A stretch of DNA of 52,546 nucleotides from Blastomonas aquatica (GCF_014639875.1 NZ_BMGD01000008.1:1-52546); one strand, 5' to 3'. Counted from the first letter of the stretch, positions 37,355 through 46,827 are shown. Notes: generated by a model not told the origin, from the letters alone. Translations and numbers: made by a program.

Positions 37355-39523
37355 ATGGAAAGCTTGCCTAAAACCAAAAATCCCGATGAACGCATGGACG
37401 ATGAGGACGAGACCAGCTCTCCACGGGATTCGAAGGCTATCCCATTATTACCGGATCCCGGACTTTTGTGGCAGGTGTTTCGGCGCAACGCCCTACTTTT
37501 CTTTGCCGTGGTTGCGACGATCGTTGCGCTGGTTGCGATGTTTCTGGCTTTACAGGTCCCGACTTACACCACCAATGCCAGCATTTTGATTGAGAAGACC
37601 GTCGATCCGGTGCGGACGGGCCAGCCAGTGTTGAGCCGCGATACTGTGGAAGCTGACGAAATCGACACGGAAATCCGGCTGATTCAATCTCCCCTTGTCA
37701 CACAGCGGGCAGCTGAGCTTTATGTCGAACGGTTTGCTTCCCCAGATGGCGACAGGTTCACCGAAGCAGAAACCGAAGATGTAGCATCTCGCATAAGGCG
37801 CAGTATCGCAGTCTTCCGCTCGGGTCAGACACGGCTGATCGACATAATCGGTCAGAGCGAGGAGCCTGCCTTTGCTGCAGCTGCCTCAAATCTTGTGGCC
37901 GAGGCGTACCTTCAAAGCCAGGTAGATGCAAAGACTGCCCGAAGCACTTCTTCCTCAGCCTTCATAAACGCGCGCCTAGCCGAGCTCGAGCGAAAAGCGC
38001 TCGAAACGCAGGCAGCACTGGATAACTATCGATCGGCTCGTGGATTGGTGAGTGCGAATGGTTCAACAAATGCTGAGCAGGAAGTCTCGACGTTGAACCA
38101 GCAGTTGGCCGAGGCGCGCGCAAATCTGGCCGAGCGGCAGGGTCGTTATAATGCGGCGCGAGCACAGCTTACACGGGGTAGTGGCGGCGCCGATGTCGGC
38201 GCGGCACTGGGGTCTGGCACTATCGGCAGTCTGCGTCAGCAGGAGGCAACAGTTAGTGCCCAACTGGCGGTTCTTCGTGAGCGCTACGGCCCACTTCACC
38301 CGGAGCGCAGGCAGGCTGAAGAAGAGATTCGCGATATCCGCGAGAGAATTCAGGATGAAATCAACCGTGTCCTGTCCAATCTTCAAGCCGAAGTCCAGAC
38401 CGCCCAGTCTCGGGTGTCGTCGCTTGAGGGAAGTCGCGGCGGTGCGCTTGGGTCGTTGCGTACGAACAGCCGTGCGCAGGCTGGGCTGAGCGAGCTCGAG
38501 CAAAAGGCCGAAGCAGCGCAAGCGATCTATCGCGCGTTTCTTGAGCGCTCGCAGGAAAGTGGAGCATTGCGCGACAGTGCTATGCCCGATGCAGTGATTT
38601 CTGCTCGTGCCCTCGTCCCTGAGGCCCCGAGCAGCCCTCGATACATCTTGATATCCGTGCTCGGCATTATTCTGGCATTCGGGTCAGGTTTCTTCGCAAT
38701 CATGATTGCTGAATACCTGCGCCGCGGAGTGCAGACCAAGCGCGATGTCGAGCGGCGGCTGCATTTGCGCTATGCCGGAGCCATTCCGTCACTTCAATCG
38801 ACCATCAAGGGCCGGAAACCCACGGAGCTACCGCACGATTATGTTCTGAACCATCCGCATTCCCTGTTTGCCGAAGCATTCCGATCTATCCGTACTTTCC
38901 TGACACTATCTCCCGGGACCCGCCCACGTGCGATAGCAATAACATCAGCACTTCCGGGCGAAGGCAAAACAACGACATCGGTATGCCTTGCGCGAACCAC
39001 AGCCGCCGAAGGATCAAAAGTTTTGCTGGTCGATGCAGATTTTCGCCGACGTGGATCCAGCATTCTCCTCGATTATGAAAGTCCGAATGATATCTACGAT
39101 TTGCTGGATGGAACAGCCAAACTCGATTCCTGCATTTTTGTGGACCCGCTGTCCCAGCTGCATGTTCTTGGAAGCAACAAGGTTCCGGATAAGGTCCGCA
39201 GTCCGATCACTCAGGCCCGGATCGAAGCTTTCTATGCAGAGCTCCGAGAGGTGTACGAAGTGATTATTGTTGATACTGCACCCATTCTCGGCGTAGCGGA
39301 GGGCCGGATACTGGCCAGTGCAGCTGACCGGGTATTGCTGATAACCCATTGGCGCAAAACATCGGTTCGGGCGGTCGAAGCCGCCGTTTCCATGCTGATT
39401 GACGCTAAGGCCAAGGTAACCGGGCTTGCGTTGACTCAGGTCAACATCAAGAAGTACGCCAGCACCGGCGATGGAGATGTGTATGCCTACACCAAAAAGT
39501 TTCGCGGGTATTACCAGAATTAA
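37355..39523 (+). CDS. Wzc-like polysaccharide co-polymerase with tyrosine autokinase
   Basis: The protein has 722 residues from the ATG at 37355; the frame also opens with TTG at 37316. A Wzz domain lies between two membrane helices (about residues 45-68 and 425-450) with long coiled-coil segments in between (about 190-400). The cytoplasmic C-terminus is a BY-kinase: Walker A SALPGEGKTTT (about 530), Walker A' LLVDADFRR and Walker B VIIVDTAP (about 635). The tail is tyrosine-rich (YASTGDGDVYAYTKK... GYYQN), the usual autophosphorylation cluster. It controls chain length and export together with the Wza-like protein and the polymerase. Confidence 0.93.
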   Translation: MESLPKTKNPDERMDDEDETSSPRDSKAIPLLPDPGLLWQVFRRNALLFFAVVATIVALVAMFLALQVPTYTTNASILIEKTVDPVRTGQPVLSRDTVEADEIDTEIRLIQSPLVTQRAAELYVERFASPDGDRFTEAETEDVASRIRRSIAVFRSGQTRLIDIIGQSEEPAFAAAASNLVAEAYLQSQVDAKTARSTSSSAFINARLAELERKALETQAALDNYRSARGLVSANGSTNAEQEVSTLNQQLAEARANLAERQGRYNAARAQLTRGSGGADVGAALGSGTIGSLRQQEATVSAQLAVLRERYGPLHPERRQAEEEIRDIRERIQDEINRVLSNLQAEVQTAQSRVSSLEGSRGGALGSLRTNSRAQAGLSELEQKAEAAQAIYRAFLERSQESGALRDSAMPDAVISARALVPEAPSSPRYILISVLGIILAFGSGFFAIMIAEYLRRGVQTKRDVERRLHLRYAGAIPSLQSTIKGRKPTELPHDYVLNHPHSLFAEAFRSIRTFLTLSPGTRPRAIAITSALPGEGKTTTSVCLARTTAAEGSKVLLVDADFRRRGSSILLDYESPNDIYDLLDGTAKLDSCIFVDPLSQLHVLGSNKVPDKVRSPITQARIEAFYAELREVYEVIIVDTAPILGVAEGRILASAADRVLLITHWRKTSVRAVEAAVSMLIDAKAKVTGLALTQVNIKKYASTGDGDVYAYTKKFRGYYQN

Positions 39524-40832
39524 AGGCTGTCACCGATCCTGGAGTGGTGGCTGCTGGTCCGCCCGAGCAATTCTTCCGGCACACAGAATGGCTGCTGCGG
39601 GGCTCGCCGCTGTCGCGTTGGGCTGGGGGGGCGGAGCTTCGGCCCAGGAACTCGATCCGTTCGGATCTATTGTGGACAGAGCGAGGCCGGGCAACGCGGC
39701 GCCGCCCATCAACTGGGGTGGGTTTGAAGTGACTCCCCGCATTGGTGCGGAGGTCGAAGCCATTGACAATGTCTTTGCCTCAGAACAGCTAAATGTCAGC
39801 GATGTCACGGTTGCAATCAATCCAAGCGTGTTGATCGCGCAACGACGCAGCGACAGGTTTTTCAGTCTTGATGTCTCCACCGGATTTGTGAAGTTCCTGG
39901 ACGAAACGGTCGATGATCGCTTCAGGGCCCAGATCCGAGGGCAGGCGCGTTTGGGTCTGGGAACACGGACACGGCCTTTTTTCGGATTTGAGTTTCGCCA
40001 GAACGATGCACGCAACGCGGCGCGCGTAAGTCTCAGCAATATCGAGCAGCCGCTCAAGTTGACCTCATACGGTGGCAACCTCGGAGTGGAGCAGGAATTT
40101 GGCCCATTCACTGCAACGGCTGAGGGGCGTTTCAGACGCACAACATTCGACGGCGTTTTCGTGGCAGGGCAAACACAAGTCGATGCTGGATTCAGGGATT
40201 TTGATTTGCTCGCTGGTCGAGCCAGGCTGTCCTATTCGGTCAATCCGGCGCAACGATTCTATGTCGAGGCAAACTTCGATCGCCGCGATTTTTCGACATC
40301 ACCACTCAACGCCCCTGCTTTGCCGGTGTTGCAGGGTAATCGGTCATCAGAATCAGTGGCTATACGTGTCGGCTATGCGCGTCAGCTGACTGAGCTTTTA
40401 CTACTGGACGTCAACGTAGGCTATTTGAAGCAGGAGTTCGACGATCCCCGTTTTTCGGGCCCTTCAGCCTATTCATTTGATGGACGGCTGTCCTACAGCC
40501 CAAGCCAGCTCACCCGTTTTCAGCTTCGCGCCTCGCGGACCGTCGACGACACCGTCAACCCCCTGTTTACAGGTTTGTTGCGAACCGAGTTCTCATTCGG
40601 CGTTGAACATGAACTCCGCCGAGATTTAGTTCTGTCGAGCGAGGCAAGGTATGTAAAGCTGGACTCCGGAGACAATACCGCCGATGGCAGTGAATACTGG
40701 CTGACCGGCACTGCGCGCTACTATTTCACGCGGAATATCCTTTTGCGGCTCCAGGCTGAGTACTTTCGTAGAGATGGTGTGTTTGCAGGTGATCAGACCC
40801 GCGGCCTGATCGGGGTGGCCTACGTATTCTAG
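39483..40832 (+). CDS. outer-membrane beta-barrel protein of the polysaccharide locus
   Basis: The protein has 449 residues from the ATG at 39483, chosen because GGAG lies six bases before it; this start lies inside the tail of the kinase gene (41-base overlap). An ATG at 39588 would leave only a short signal sequence. A hydrophobic stretch ends in GGGASAQ, a signal-peptidase site. The rest is a series of amphipathic strands ending in the aromatic GVAYVF, as in outer-membrane proteins of the BBP2_2 type found beside Wzc-like genes. It probably forms the outer-membrane part of the export path. Confidence 0.85.
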   Translation: MPTPKSFAGITRIKGCHRSWSGGCWSARAILPAHRMAAAGLAAVALGWGGGASAQELDPFGSIVDRARPGNAAPPINWGGFEVTPRIGAEVEAIDNVFASEQLNVSDVTVAINPSVLIAQRRSDRFFSLDVSTGFVKFLDETVDDRFRAQIRGQARLGLGTRTRPFFGFEFRQNDARNAARVSLSNIEQPLKLTSYGGNLGVEQEFGPFTATAEGRFRRTTFDGVFVAGQTQVDAGFRDFDLLAGRARLSYSVNPAQRFYVEANFDRRDFSTSPLNAPALPVLQGNRSSESVAIRVGYARQLTELLLLDVNVGYLKQEFDDPRFSGPSAYSFDGRLSYSPSQLTRFQLRASRTVDDTVNPLFTGLLRTEFSFGVEHELRRDLVLSSEARYVKLDSGDNTADGSEYWLTGTARYYFTRNILLRLQAEYFRRDGVFAGDQTRGLIGVAYVF

Positions 40833-41504
40833 GTAGGGATCCAGCAGGCGTTGCATCGGCTTTCAAAGTGATAGAGAGCATCGACGTATGCGTGCGGGAG
40901 AGCAATAACAAGTGATGCTTCGACGGCATGCTGACGTCTATCGTTTGCCTGTAGAGATCATGTACGCGTCCTCCCGGTTTCTTCAAAAGTCAGTCTCATT
41001 ATGCCGCGGGGTAATGGTTCCTTATAATCACTATGGTATTGGTAGTGGTAGTGGAATATAATGAATTTCCTTCAACCGCATCTGGAAAATAAATTAATGA
41101 ACAAATTCTAAAACTTAAAAAATTAAGAAAAATTAATGTCAAATTTATTTGTGTCTAAAATTATTATAAAATTAATGGTCTGTAGGTAAATCTCTACGGT
41201 ATTTATGGATTGATTTATCGTTGCCACATATCATTTAAATGGCTGGTGGGTTCGAAATTGATATTTAGACGATTTTACATATTCGGCGAATCAATTTTCA
41301 TTTAGTGAATATTTTGTACGGCGCTACGAGCTTATACTTTGGCCTAAATTACCCGAATACGCCTCATGATATTAGGCTTTAGATGTGTGAGCGTCCCGGA
41401 ACCGGACATCGCCGCCTGTGCGGTGTTTCCAGTCGCCTGCGTCCTTTACGAATCGGGAAGTTTGATATACCCATGCTGCACTGCAATATGCCGAGGAGGC
41501 TTCT
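40833..41504. promoter_or_regulatory. long AT-rich upstream region of the sugar transferase gene
   Basis: No gene was seen. From about 41010 to 41350 the DNA is very rich in A and T, with many runs of A or T of three to five, quite unlike the flanking genes. Such segments upstream of alphaproteobacterial polysaccharide genes are often bound by MucR/Ros-type regulators; no site can be fixed by eye. Confidence 0.5.
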
Positions 41505-42191
41505 TTGCTTTATCAGCCTGTCAACCGCGCAAAGTACAAGCCTCCGCGCATTATTCGCGAAGGGCGATTTATCTCTACAGATCCTATTGAAATGAGGATC
41601 ATCGACTTTGCGGGAGCGCTCGCGCTGCTGATCGTTTTCATGCCCGCCATGGTTTTGATTGCCTTAACAATCTTGATTACCGGCCGGGGCCAATCGGTTT
41701 TTTTTGCACAGCAGCGTATCGGCCGAAACGGCGAGATGTTCAACTGCTACAAGTTCCGAACCATGGCGGTCGATGCAGAATCGAGACTGGCAGAGGTGCT
41801 TGCCCGGGATCCTGCGGCCCGGGCCGAATGGCTGCGCGATCACAAGCTTCGCGACGACCCGCGAATCGTGGGCATTGGCGGTTTTCTGCGAAAGAGCAGT
41901 CTCGATGAGCTTCCCCAGCTATGGAACGTGATAAAGGGCGATATGAGCCTCGTCGGGCCGCGCCCGATCGTAAAAGAGGAAGGTCAGCGCTACGGGCGAT
42001 ACTTGGCATATTACTGCCTCGTGAAGCCAGGAATCACCGGCCTCTGGCAGATCAATGGCCGAAATGACGTGAGCTATCGACGCCGCGTGGCCTTCGACGT
42101 CATCTACGCGAGGAAGTGCACCACGGGCGATAATGTGCGAATCCTAATTCTCACTGTGCCTGCTGTTCTGATGGGCCGAGGATCATATTGA
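41505..42191 (+). CDS. priming sugar-phosphate transferase (ExoY/WbaP type)
   Basis: It starts the repeat unit by moving a sugar-1-phosphate to undecaprenyl phosphate. The protein has 228 residues with one membrane helix (about residues 33-58) and the full catalytic domain: [27 protein letters not shown] with the following PRP, and [20 protein letters not shown] lies close before TTG at 41505, so TTG is the probable start. It is the only initiating transferase in the window. The sugar is probably glucose or galactose, by family habit. Confidence 0.92.
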   Translation: MLYQPVNRAKYKPPRIIREGRFISTDPIEMRIIDFAGALALLIVFMPAMVLIALTILITGRGQSVFFAQQRIGRNGEMFNCYKFRTMAVDAESRLAEVLARDPAARAEWLRDHKLRDDPRIVGIGGFLRKSSLDELPQLWNVIKGDMSLVGPRPIVKEEGQRYGRYLAYYCLVKPGITGLWQINGRNDVSYRRRVAFDVIYARKCTTGDNVRILILTVPAVLMGRGSY

Positions 42192-42293
42192 GCCCTTGGC
42201 GCCACCTCCGGGACAAAGGTATCGCGTTGGCAGTCCATCGCTGATACGCTAGCGTAAAATTACGGTGGAAGAAAATGTGGCCAGGAGAGTGTC

Positions 42294-42956
42294 ATGGTAT
42301 CTGAGACAGCGATGGTTCCAACAGGGGCTCAACGTCAGTTCACCCGGTTTCTGCTTGGTGGAATAGGCGTGGTGGCTATGGTGATCGCTTTTGGCCAGCA
42401 TGATCGCCGCGGGCTGCTTCTGTTCGATCAGCCTGAGGCTTTTGCTGCCAGTGAACTGGCGGAGTTATCTTCGCCGGGGGGGCTTGCACAAGGCATCGGT
42501 GTCCGCAGGATTCTACCGTCCCGAATTGGCGCGAGGCAGATCGCCAGGGCGGTCAATCCAGGTTCAGTGCAGGCACCTGCGCCTGGTGCAAGCGGCCCCG
42601 CCGGCGTTGGCTCGACGATCGGACTGCAGCCGTTTGTTCTGTCAGGTCCTGAGCCTTCATTCGCTTCAGATGGCACATCACCAGGGCAGGGTCTGGGTCA
42701 GTCGGGCCCAGTGCTTACCAGCACGTCTGTCCCGGGGACAGGAATAAGCCCTACGCCGCTCATCGTTCCAAGCGGCCCAGGGGTTGTTCCAACTGAACCT
42801 GGAATTGTGCCAACCGTGCCTGACGTCACGGATCCGGTTGTCCCTGCGGTTCCAGAGCCTGCCAGCTGGATTCTTATGATCATTGGCATAGGCGCCCTCG
42901 GGGCGGTCATGCGGCGGCGCCAATATACTGTCGGGCAACTAGTCGCCGGCCGCTAG
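42294..42956 (+). CDS. PEP-CTERM protein, probable exosortase V substrate
   Basis: The protein has 220 residues. An N-terminal hydrophobic segment (about 18-34) would direct export. The middle is rich in Pro, Gly, Ser and Val, with repeated VPxxPxV-like units at 158-186. The C-terminus is a clear PEP-CTERM: PEPASW at residues 187-192, a hydrophobic helix (193-205), and a basic RRR (207-209). AGGAGAG lies a few bases before the ATG. It is the only PEP-CTERM tail seen in the window, so exosortase V at 3190 is its expected partner, 38 kb away. Function otherwise unknown. Confidence 0.88.
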   Translation: MVSETAMVPTGAQRQFTRFLLGGIGVVAMVIAFGQHDRRGLLLFDQPEAFAASELAELSSPGGLAQGIGVRRILPSRIGARQIARAVNPGSVQAPAPGASGPAGVGSTIGLQPFVLSGPEPSFASDGTSPGQGLGQSGPVLTSTSVPGTGISPTPLIVPSGPGVVPTEPGIVPTVPDVTDPVVPAVPEPASWILMIIGIGALGAVMRRRQYTVGQLVAGR

Positions 42957-43466
42957 ACTCACCGCTTGCTTTTTCGGGATCCGTATGCTCAGCACGGGAG
43001 CGCCCAGGCTTGTGATTGTATCCATGCCGAGCAGTGATCTTCCGAGTTTTTCCACGATAATCACGCGATGACCCCGTATGCGGTTGCCGGCGACGTCGAA
43101 CGTATTCGCTGAACCGTAATGGGCTGTGATCGTTCCGCCGACTACTGCAAGCTGCGTTTGGCCTTCAGTGTCTACCTCTGCAAGTCTCGCATCGGCTGCA
43201 GACATGATAGTGTGACTCGCGCCCGTATCTAACTGAAATTCTATCGGGACACCGTTGACATGTGCATCGATCTGCACGCGGTTGTTCTCATCAAGCCTGG
43301 CAAAGAATGCAGAATTATTGCTTGTAGAAGGTAAACTGCTCCTCTGGACTGACAACTGATTGAGGACTTCAGGATATATAGCGTTTGGGAGCGTATCCAC
43401 GGATAGAACCGCCGATCCCGCCAACAATGTGCACGTTGCGATGAAAACGGTGCTGATGTCCGACAT
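42939..43466 (-). CDS. retropepsin-like aspartic protease
   Basis: The protein has 175 residues. A hydrophobic N-terminus (about 7-22) would export or anchor it. The catalytic Asp80 lies in FQLDTGASHTIMS, followed by a second block VIIVEKLGRSLLGMDTI, the pattern of single-domain retropepsin proteases that work as dimers. It converges with the PEP-CTERM gene and overlaps its last 18 bases. A role in processing a surface protein is possible but nothing in the sequence shows the target. Confidence 0.85.
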   Translation of the reverse strand: MSDISTVFIATCTLLAGSAVLSVDTLPNAIYPEVLNQLSVQRSSLPSTSNNSAFFARLDENNRVQIDAHVNGVPIEFQLDTGASHTIMSAADARLAEVDTEGQTQLAVVGGTITAHYGSANTFDVAGNRIRGHRVIIVEKLGRSLLGMDTITSLGAPVLSIRIPKKQAVSLAAGD

Positions 43467-43715
43467 AGATCGGACTTAGCGCGGACATATTAGCAATCCG
43501 TTATCCTGATGAAGGTGACAGCCCGCTCTGAAGCGTCGGCAAAACCTGGATTGTTTCCTTATGGAGCCGATCCGGCTCGGCTCCATTGAGCACGTCAACT
43601 GCGCGTCATTGTCCTGCCCTCAATGCCAGTCACAGATGGCGTGCCGAGGATAGATGCGGGCGCTTTGGGCCAGCCGGTCGGTAGGCCCGAGCCCATCGGC
43701 TTGGGTGTTGCTCGA

Positions 43716-44180
43716 TCAGCTGAAGCATCCCACGATGGTATAGGGCTGCGCATTTCCCCCTCCGGTTACCGTGACCGCACCTGCCGACACCCAGGCATGT
43801 GCCTTTATCTTCCCGTGAGGGTGTTCGCGCAACAAACCCAGAAAGACGGCATGCGGAATCCGATAGATACGCAAAAGTAAAATGGCGCAAAGCGCCTGTG
43901 GAAAACAGTTGGCGCGCCACGGAGCGTATGACGAAGCTAGCAGGATGGTGCGTCCAAGGTCGAGAGCGGTTTCCCGCTGGCCGGCCTCAAGCAGCGGTGT
44001 CAGGGGACATACATGAGATTGCAAACCGAGGAGGCGTACAAGCCGTTCAAAGGAAAGCAGGAGTATCGCACCGCGCCCAAGACCCAGGACGACCCAGGCA
44101 GGGGCAAGCCAGAGCAGCTGCAACCGAGATTTGTGTCTGACGGCGCGTAACTTTCGAAGAACCCGGCTCACCACCGGCAT
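43716..44180 (-). CDS. lasso peptide B2 protease (transglutaminase-like)
   Basis: B2 proteins cut the leader off the lasso precursor after B1 brings it. The protein has 154 residues. Cys92 in RANCFPQAL and His128 in AHAWVSAG are the first two members of the catalytic triad. The third, an Asp usually found about a dozen residues after the His, is not obvious here: that stretch reads GAVTVTGGGNAQ. Its ATG follows the B1 stop directly (TGAATG), so translation is coupled. Confidence 0.88.
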   Translation of the reverse strand: MPVVSRVLRKLRAVRHKSRLQLLWLAPAWVVLGLGRGAILLLSFERLVRLLGLQSHVCPLTPLLEAGQRETALDLGRTILLASSYAPWRANCFPQALCAILLLRIYRIPHAVFLGLLREHPHGKIKAHAWVSAGAVTVTGGGNAQPYTIVGCFS

Positions 44181-44447
44181 TCAGGTCCGCGCAGCCAGCC
44201 CTTGACGGGCAAGGTCGTCGAGAAACGCCTCGCAATCCTTGCGGCACGTGGTTTCATCGACGTTATGGCTTTGGCAGATCGCACTGACCATCTCCTCGAC
44301 ACATCTTGGTTCCACCATCAGATCCCAGATGATCTGGCCAATCCCGGAGAGTGCGAAATATTTTCCCGTTGATACGCTGAGCATGACGGTTTCTCCCCCC
44401 ATGTCGGCGGCAATGACGTCAGGTTTTCTCTGGTACTTGGTTTGCAT
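44181..44447 (-). CDS. lasso peptide B1 leader-binding protein (PqqD-like)
   Basis: B1 binds the precursor leader, in particular its Tyr-Pro region, and presents it to the B2 protease and the cyclase. The protein has 88 residues, the usual PqqD size. The fold marks are present: VMLSVSTGKYFALSGIGQIIWDLM, then a C-terminal helix pair ending in LDDLARQGL. It is upstream of and coupled to B2. Confidence 0.92.
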   Translation of the reverse strand: MQTKYQRKPDVIAADMGGETVMLSVSTGKYFALSGIGQIIWDLMVEPRCVEEMVSAICQSHNVDETTCRKDCEAFLDDLARQGLAART

Positions 44448-44608
44448 GTTATGATCATCCTTTTGACGCCTCTAGCCCATAAATGGCGTTCGCTTCGTTT
44501 TGTTTCTGATATTACTGCGAGCAGGGTCGCGCAATGGGACTTGTCCCCTAATGCGATCAGCCGGGATCCACAATTGAGGCAAGGTTTCGAGCTGGATGCG
44601 GCCCTTCG

Positions 44609-46399
44609 TTAACCTTCGGAGCTGATCACATTTGCGAGATAACTGTCGGGTGAGCTTGCTATCTGGGCATAGCTCCCCGTTTCCAGCACTCTGCCATCGC
44701 GAAGCGCAACCACCCAGTCGGCAAATGATATGAGTGACGGGCGATGAGCGATGGTAACGACAGTGACCTTGCCGCGCAGATCATTGATTGCCTTTGCTAT
44801 GATCGCCTGATTTTCCCAGTCCAGCGCGCTCGTCGCCTCGTCCAGGATAAGCAGCTGTGGCTTCCTTAAAAGCGCCCGCGCCAAAGTTATTCTTTGTCGT
44901 TCGCCTCCGGAAAGCCGCAGGCCGCGGTCACCGACCACCGTTTGCAAACCACGTTCGAGCGCACTTACAAATCCGTCTGCCGATGCAGTTCTGAGAGCCG
45001 CCCACATGTCTCCTTCGGTGATGTCGCTCCGTCCGAAGGCAAGGTTTGCAGCGAGCGTGTCATGAATCAGAAAACTGTCCTGAGAAACATATGAGATACT
45101 GTCCCTCCAAAACCGGCGGTTCTCTGCAGTTAGCTCGATTCCGTCCAGCAAAATGGTGCCACTTGTCGGCTCAAGCAGGCCCATGAGCACGTCGGCAACT
45201 GTAGTCTTGCCACTGCCTGAGGGCCCTATGATTGCGGTTACCTCATTGACAGGTAGCACAAACTCGACATCATTCAGAGTAGGTGATGAGTTCCCGGGAT
45301 ATGTATACGAGACCTTCCTGAATTCGATATTGCTTTTGAGCTGGGGTATCTGTTTTTGCTCCCGCACCATGGCTTCCTGATTCTTGATTGCATCCGATCT
45401 TAGCCTGTACATTGCGGTTGCCGCAGGGATGCTTGCGTTGAGATCCTGCCAGCTACCCTGTACCGAAGTGATCTGGGGCGCCGCACGTATGAAGAGCAAA
45501 ATCAAGGCAATCGTCGAACCGTAATCCAGTCCCAGAGGGCCTAAGGCGAGGTAAGCAAATGTTGCAAGTCCTGAAGCCGCCGCGACCTGAAATATAACGC
45601 CTCCCAGGGTATGGATTCGCATGAATGTGATTGTATCTTTTCGAATCCATAGAAGAGATTTTCGTAGCAGGTCAAAGTAGAGCGGTTCGGAGTTAACTGC
45701 CTTTGCGGCTTTAAGTCCTGTGACAAATTCAGACACGATGCGGTATTGTTCGACACGGCGGTCAGACAGTGCCTCGCCGAATACCCGCGCCGCGCGACGG
45801 ATGGGTGTCATTGCCCCCAGGATAACGACCCCGAGCGTGACCCCGAAGAGGGCCATGGCAGGCGACACCACCAAGGCAACGAGTGAATAGACCGCCAAAA
45901 CGATCAAAGTTTGTATAAGGAATATCAGCTGGGCAAGCGCCCTGTGAACCCTCTCGACCTCTGCAAGCAGGGCATGGCTGATATCGGCACCCCTGATTGT
46001 GGCAAGATAGGACCAACGGGCACCCGCCACGCTTGCAAACAAACTCGATTGCAGACCGTGGACATAGTCGTGCATCAGAGCGTTGACCTGGATATCCTTC
46101 CAGCGGGTCAGCATGGCGCGCAGGGCAATGATGGCAACAAACCCTGCGAGGATACCTTCGAGCGGTAGAGACTGAGCCGCGTCGAAAACTGTGGCAAACA
46201 TTCCAGATGAAAAGCCCGCTACAGCACTCTCACCCTGAGGTCCCAGCACACTGATAATTGGAATTAGCAGAAGCAGGGACACGCCTTCGGTTAGGCTGCT
46301 GAATGTCGCCAGAGCCAGAATCACCATCCCTCTGCCGCCAGTCCTTTTATGGACCGCTCTTGCAAATTGGTAGATGGAGAGTGTTCGAGCTTGAGTCAT
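44609..46399 (-). CDS. lasso peptide ABC exporter (fused membrane and ATPase domains)
   Basis: The protein has 596 residues from the ATG at 46399; the open frame runs up to 46549, but the extra 50 residues are not typical of the family. Six membrane helices lie in the first half. The ATPase has Walker A IIGPSGSGKTT, signature LSGGERQR, and Walker B LLILDEATSALD with the switch His in TIAHRP. Exporters of this kind release the mature lasso peptide and give self-immunity. It is divergent from the precursor and the first gene of the D-B1-B2 run. Confidence 0.92.
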   Translation of the reverse strand: MTQARTLSIYQFARAVHKRTGGRGMVILALATFSSLTEGVSLLLLIPIISVLGPQGESAVAGFSSGMFATVFDAAQSLPLEGILAGFVAIIALRAMLTRWKDIQVNALMHDYVHGLQSSLFASVAGARWSYLATIRGADISHALLAEVERVHRALAQLIFLIQTLIVLAVYSLVALVVSPAMALFGVTLGVVILGAMTPIRRAARVFGEALSDRRVEQYRIVSEFVTGLKAAKAVNSEPLYFDLLRKSLLWIRKDTITFMRIHTLGGVIFQVAAASGLATFAYLALGPLGLDYGSTIALILLFIRAAPQITSVQGSWQDLNASIPAATAMYRLRSDAIKNQEAMVREQKQIPQLKSNIEFRKVSYTYPGNSSPTLNDVEFVLPVNEVTAIIGPSGSGKTTVADVLMGLLEPTSGTILLDGIELTAENRRFWRDSISYVSQDSFLIHDTLAANLAFGRSDITEGDMWAALRTASADGFVSALERGLQTVVGDRGLRLSGGERQRITLARALLRKPQLLILDEATSALDWENQAIIAKAINDLRGKVTVVTIAHRPSLISFADWVVALRDGRVLETGSYAQIASSPDSYLANVISSEG

Positions 46400-46580
46400 A
46401 TCGAATCCAGGTTTGGCGCGAGCGCTGGATAGCTTCCTGTTAGATTTTTGTAACCAGCCCCGCAGCCACCTGCCAATAGCGTATAAAGCGCAACATGAGT
46501 TTAACTTGGCATCATCATTGGGGCGTTTTTCTGTGCCGTTACGATACAACCGGTAGTGAACGAAAGATTAATGAATCGGC

Positions 46581-46609
46581 TTGACCGAAGCTCGCAGAAT
46601 CGGTTATTT
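46581..46609 (+). promoter_or_regulatory. candidate promoter of the lasso precursor gene
   Basis: TTGACC at 46581-46586 and TTATTT at 46604-46609 are spaced by 17 bases, the ideal sigma-70 spacing, about 35 bases before the precursor ATG. The two boxes match the consensus well at -35 and moderately at -10. It is found by eye only. Confidence 0.5.
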
Positions 46610-46643
46610 GAGTAAGGGGCGTCCTATGGAAGGAGTTTATCCT

Positions 46644-46781
46644 ATGACTGAAGTTACTGAAACTAAAGCTGAATACACCGCGCCGGCTCTGGTCGATCTG
46701 GGTGACATCAATGAAATCACCGAGAGCATCAACGTTCTGGGTGGTGGCGACAGCCAGTTCAGCCTGCTCGCACCGAGCTGA
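46644..46781 (+). CDS. lasso peptide precursor
   Basis: This gene has 45 codons. AGGAG lies eight bases before the ATG at 46644, which is preferred over in-frame ATGs at 46581 and 46626. The leader has Tyr11, Pro14, Leu16, Gly20 and Thr26, which fits the leader rule Y-x2-P-x-L-x3-G-x5-T-x exactly. Cleavage after Glu27 leaves Thr at position -2 and the core SINVLGGGDSQFSLLAPS. Its Ser1 can form a ring with Asp9, a nine-residue macrolactam, leaving a nine-residue tail that ends in Ser18. With no Cys it would be a class II lasso peptide. The terminal Ser is the target of HPr-kinase-like enzymes such as that at 16019. Confidence 0.93.
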   Translation: MTEVTETKAEYTAPALVDLGDINEITESINVLGGGDSQFSLLAPS

Positions 46782-46827
46782 AAACGGGGCAGTTCCTTGC
46801 GGTACTGCCATCTTTCGGACCTGCTAG

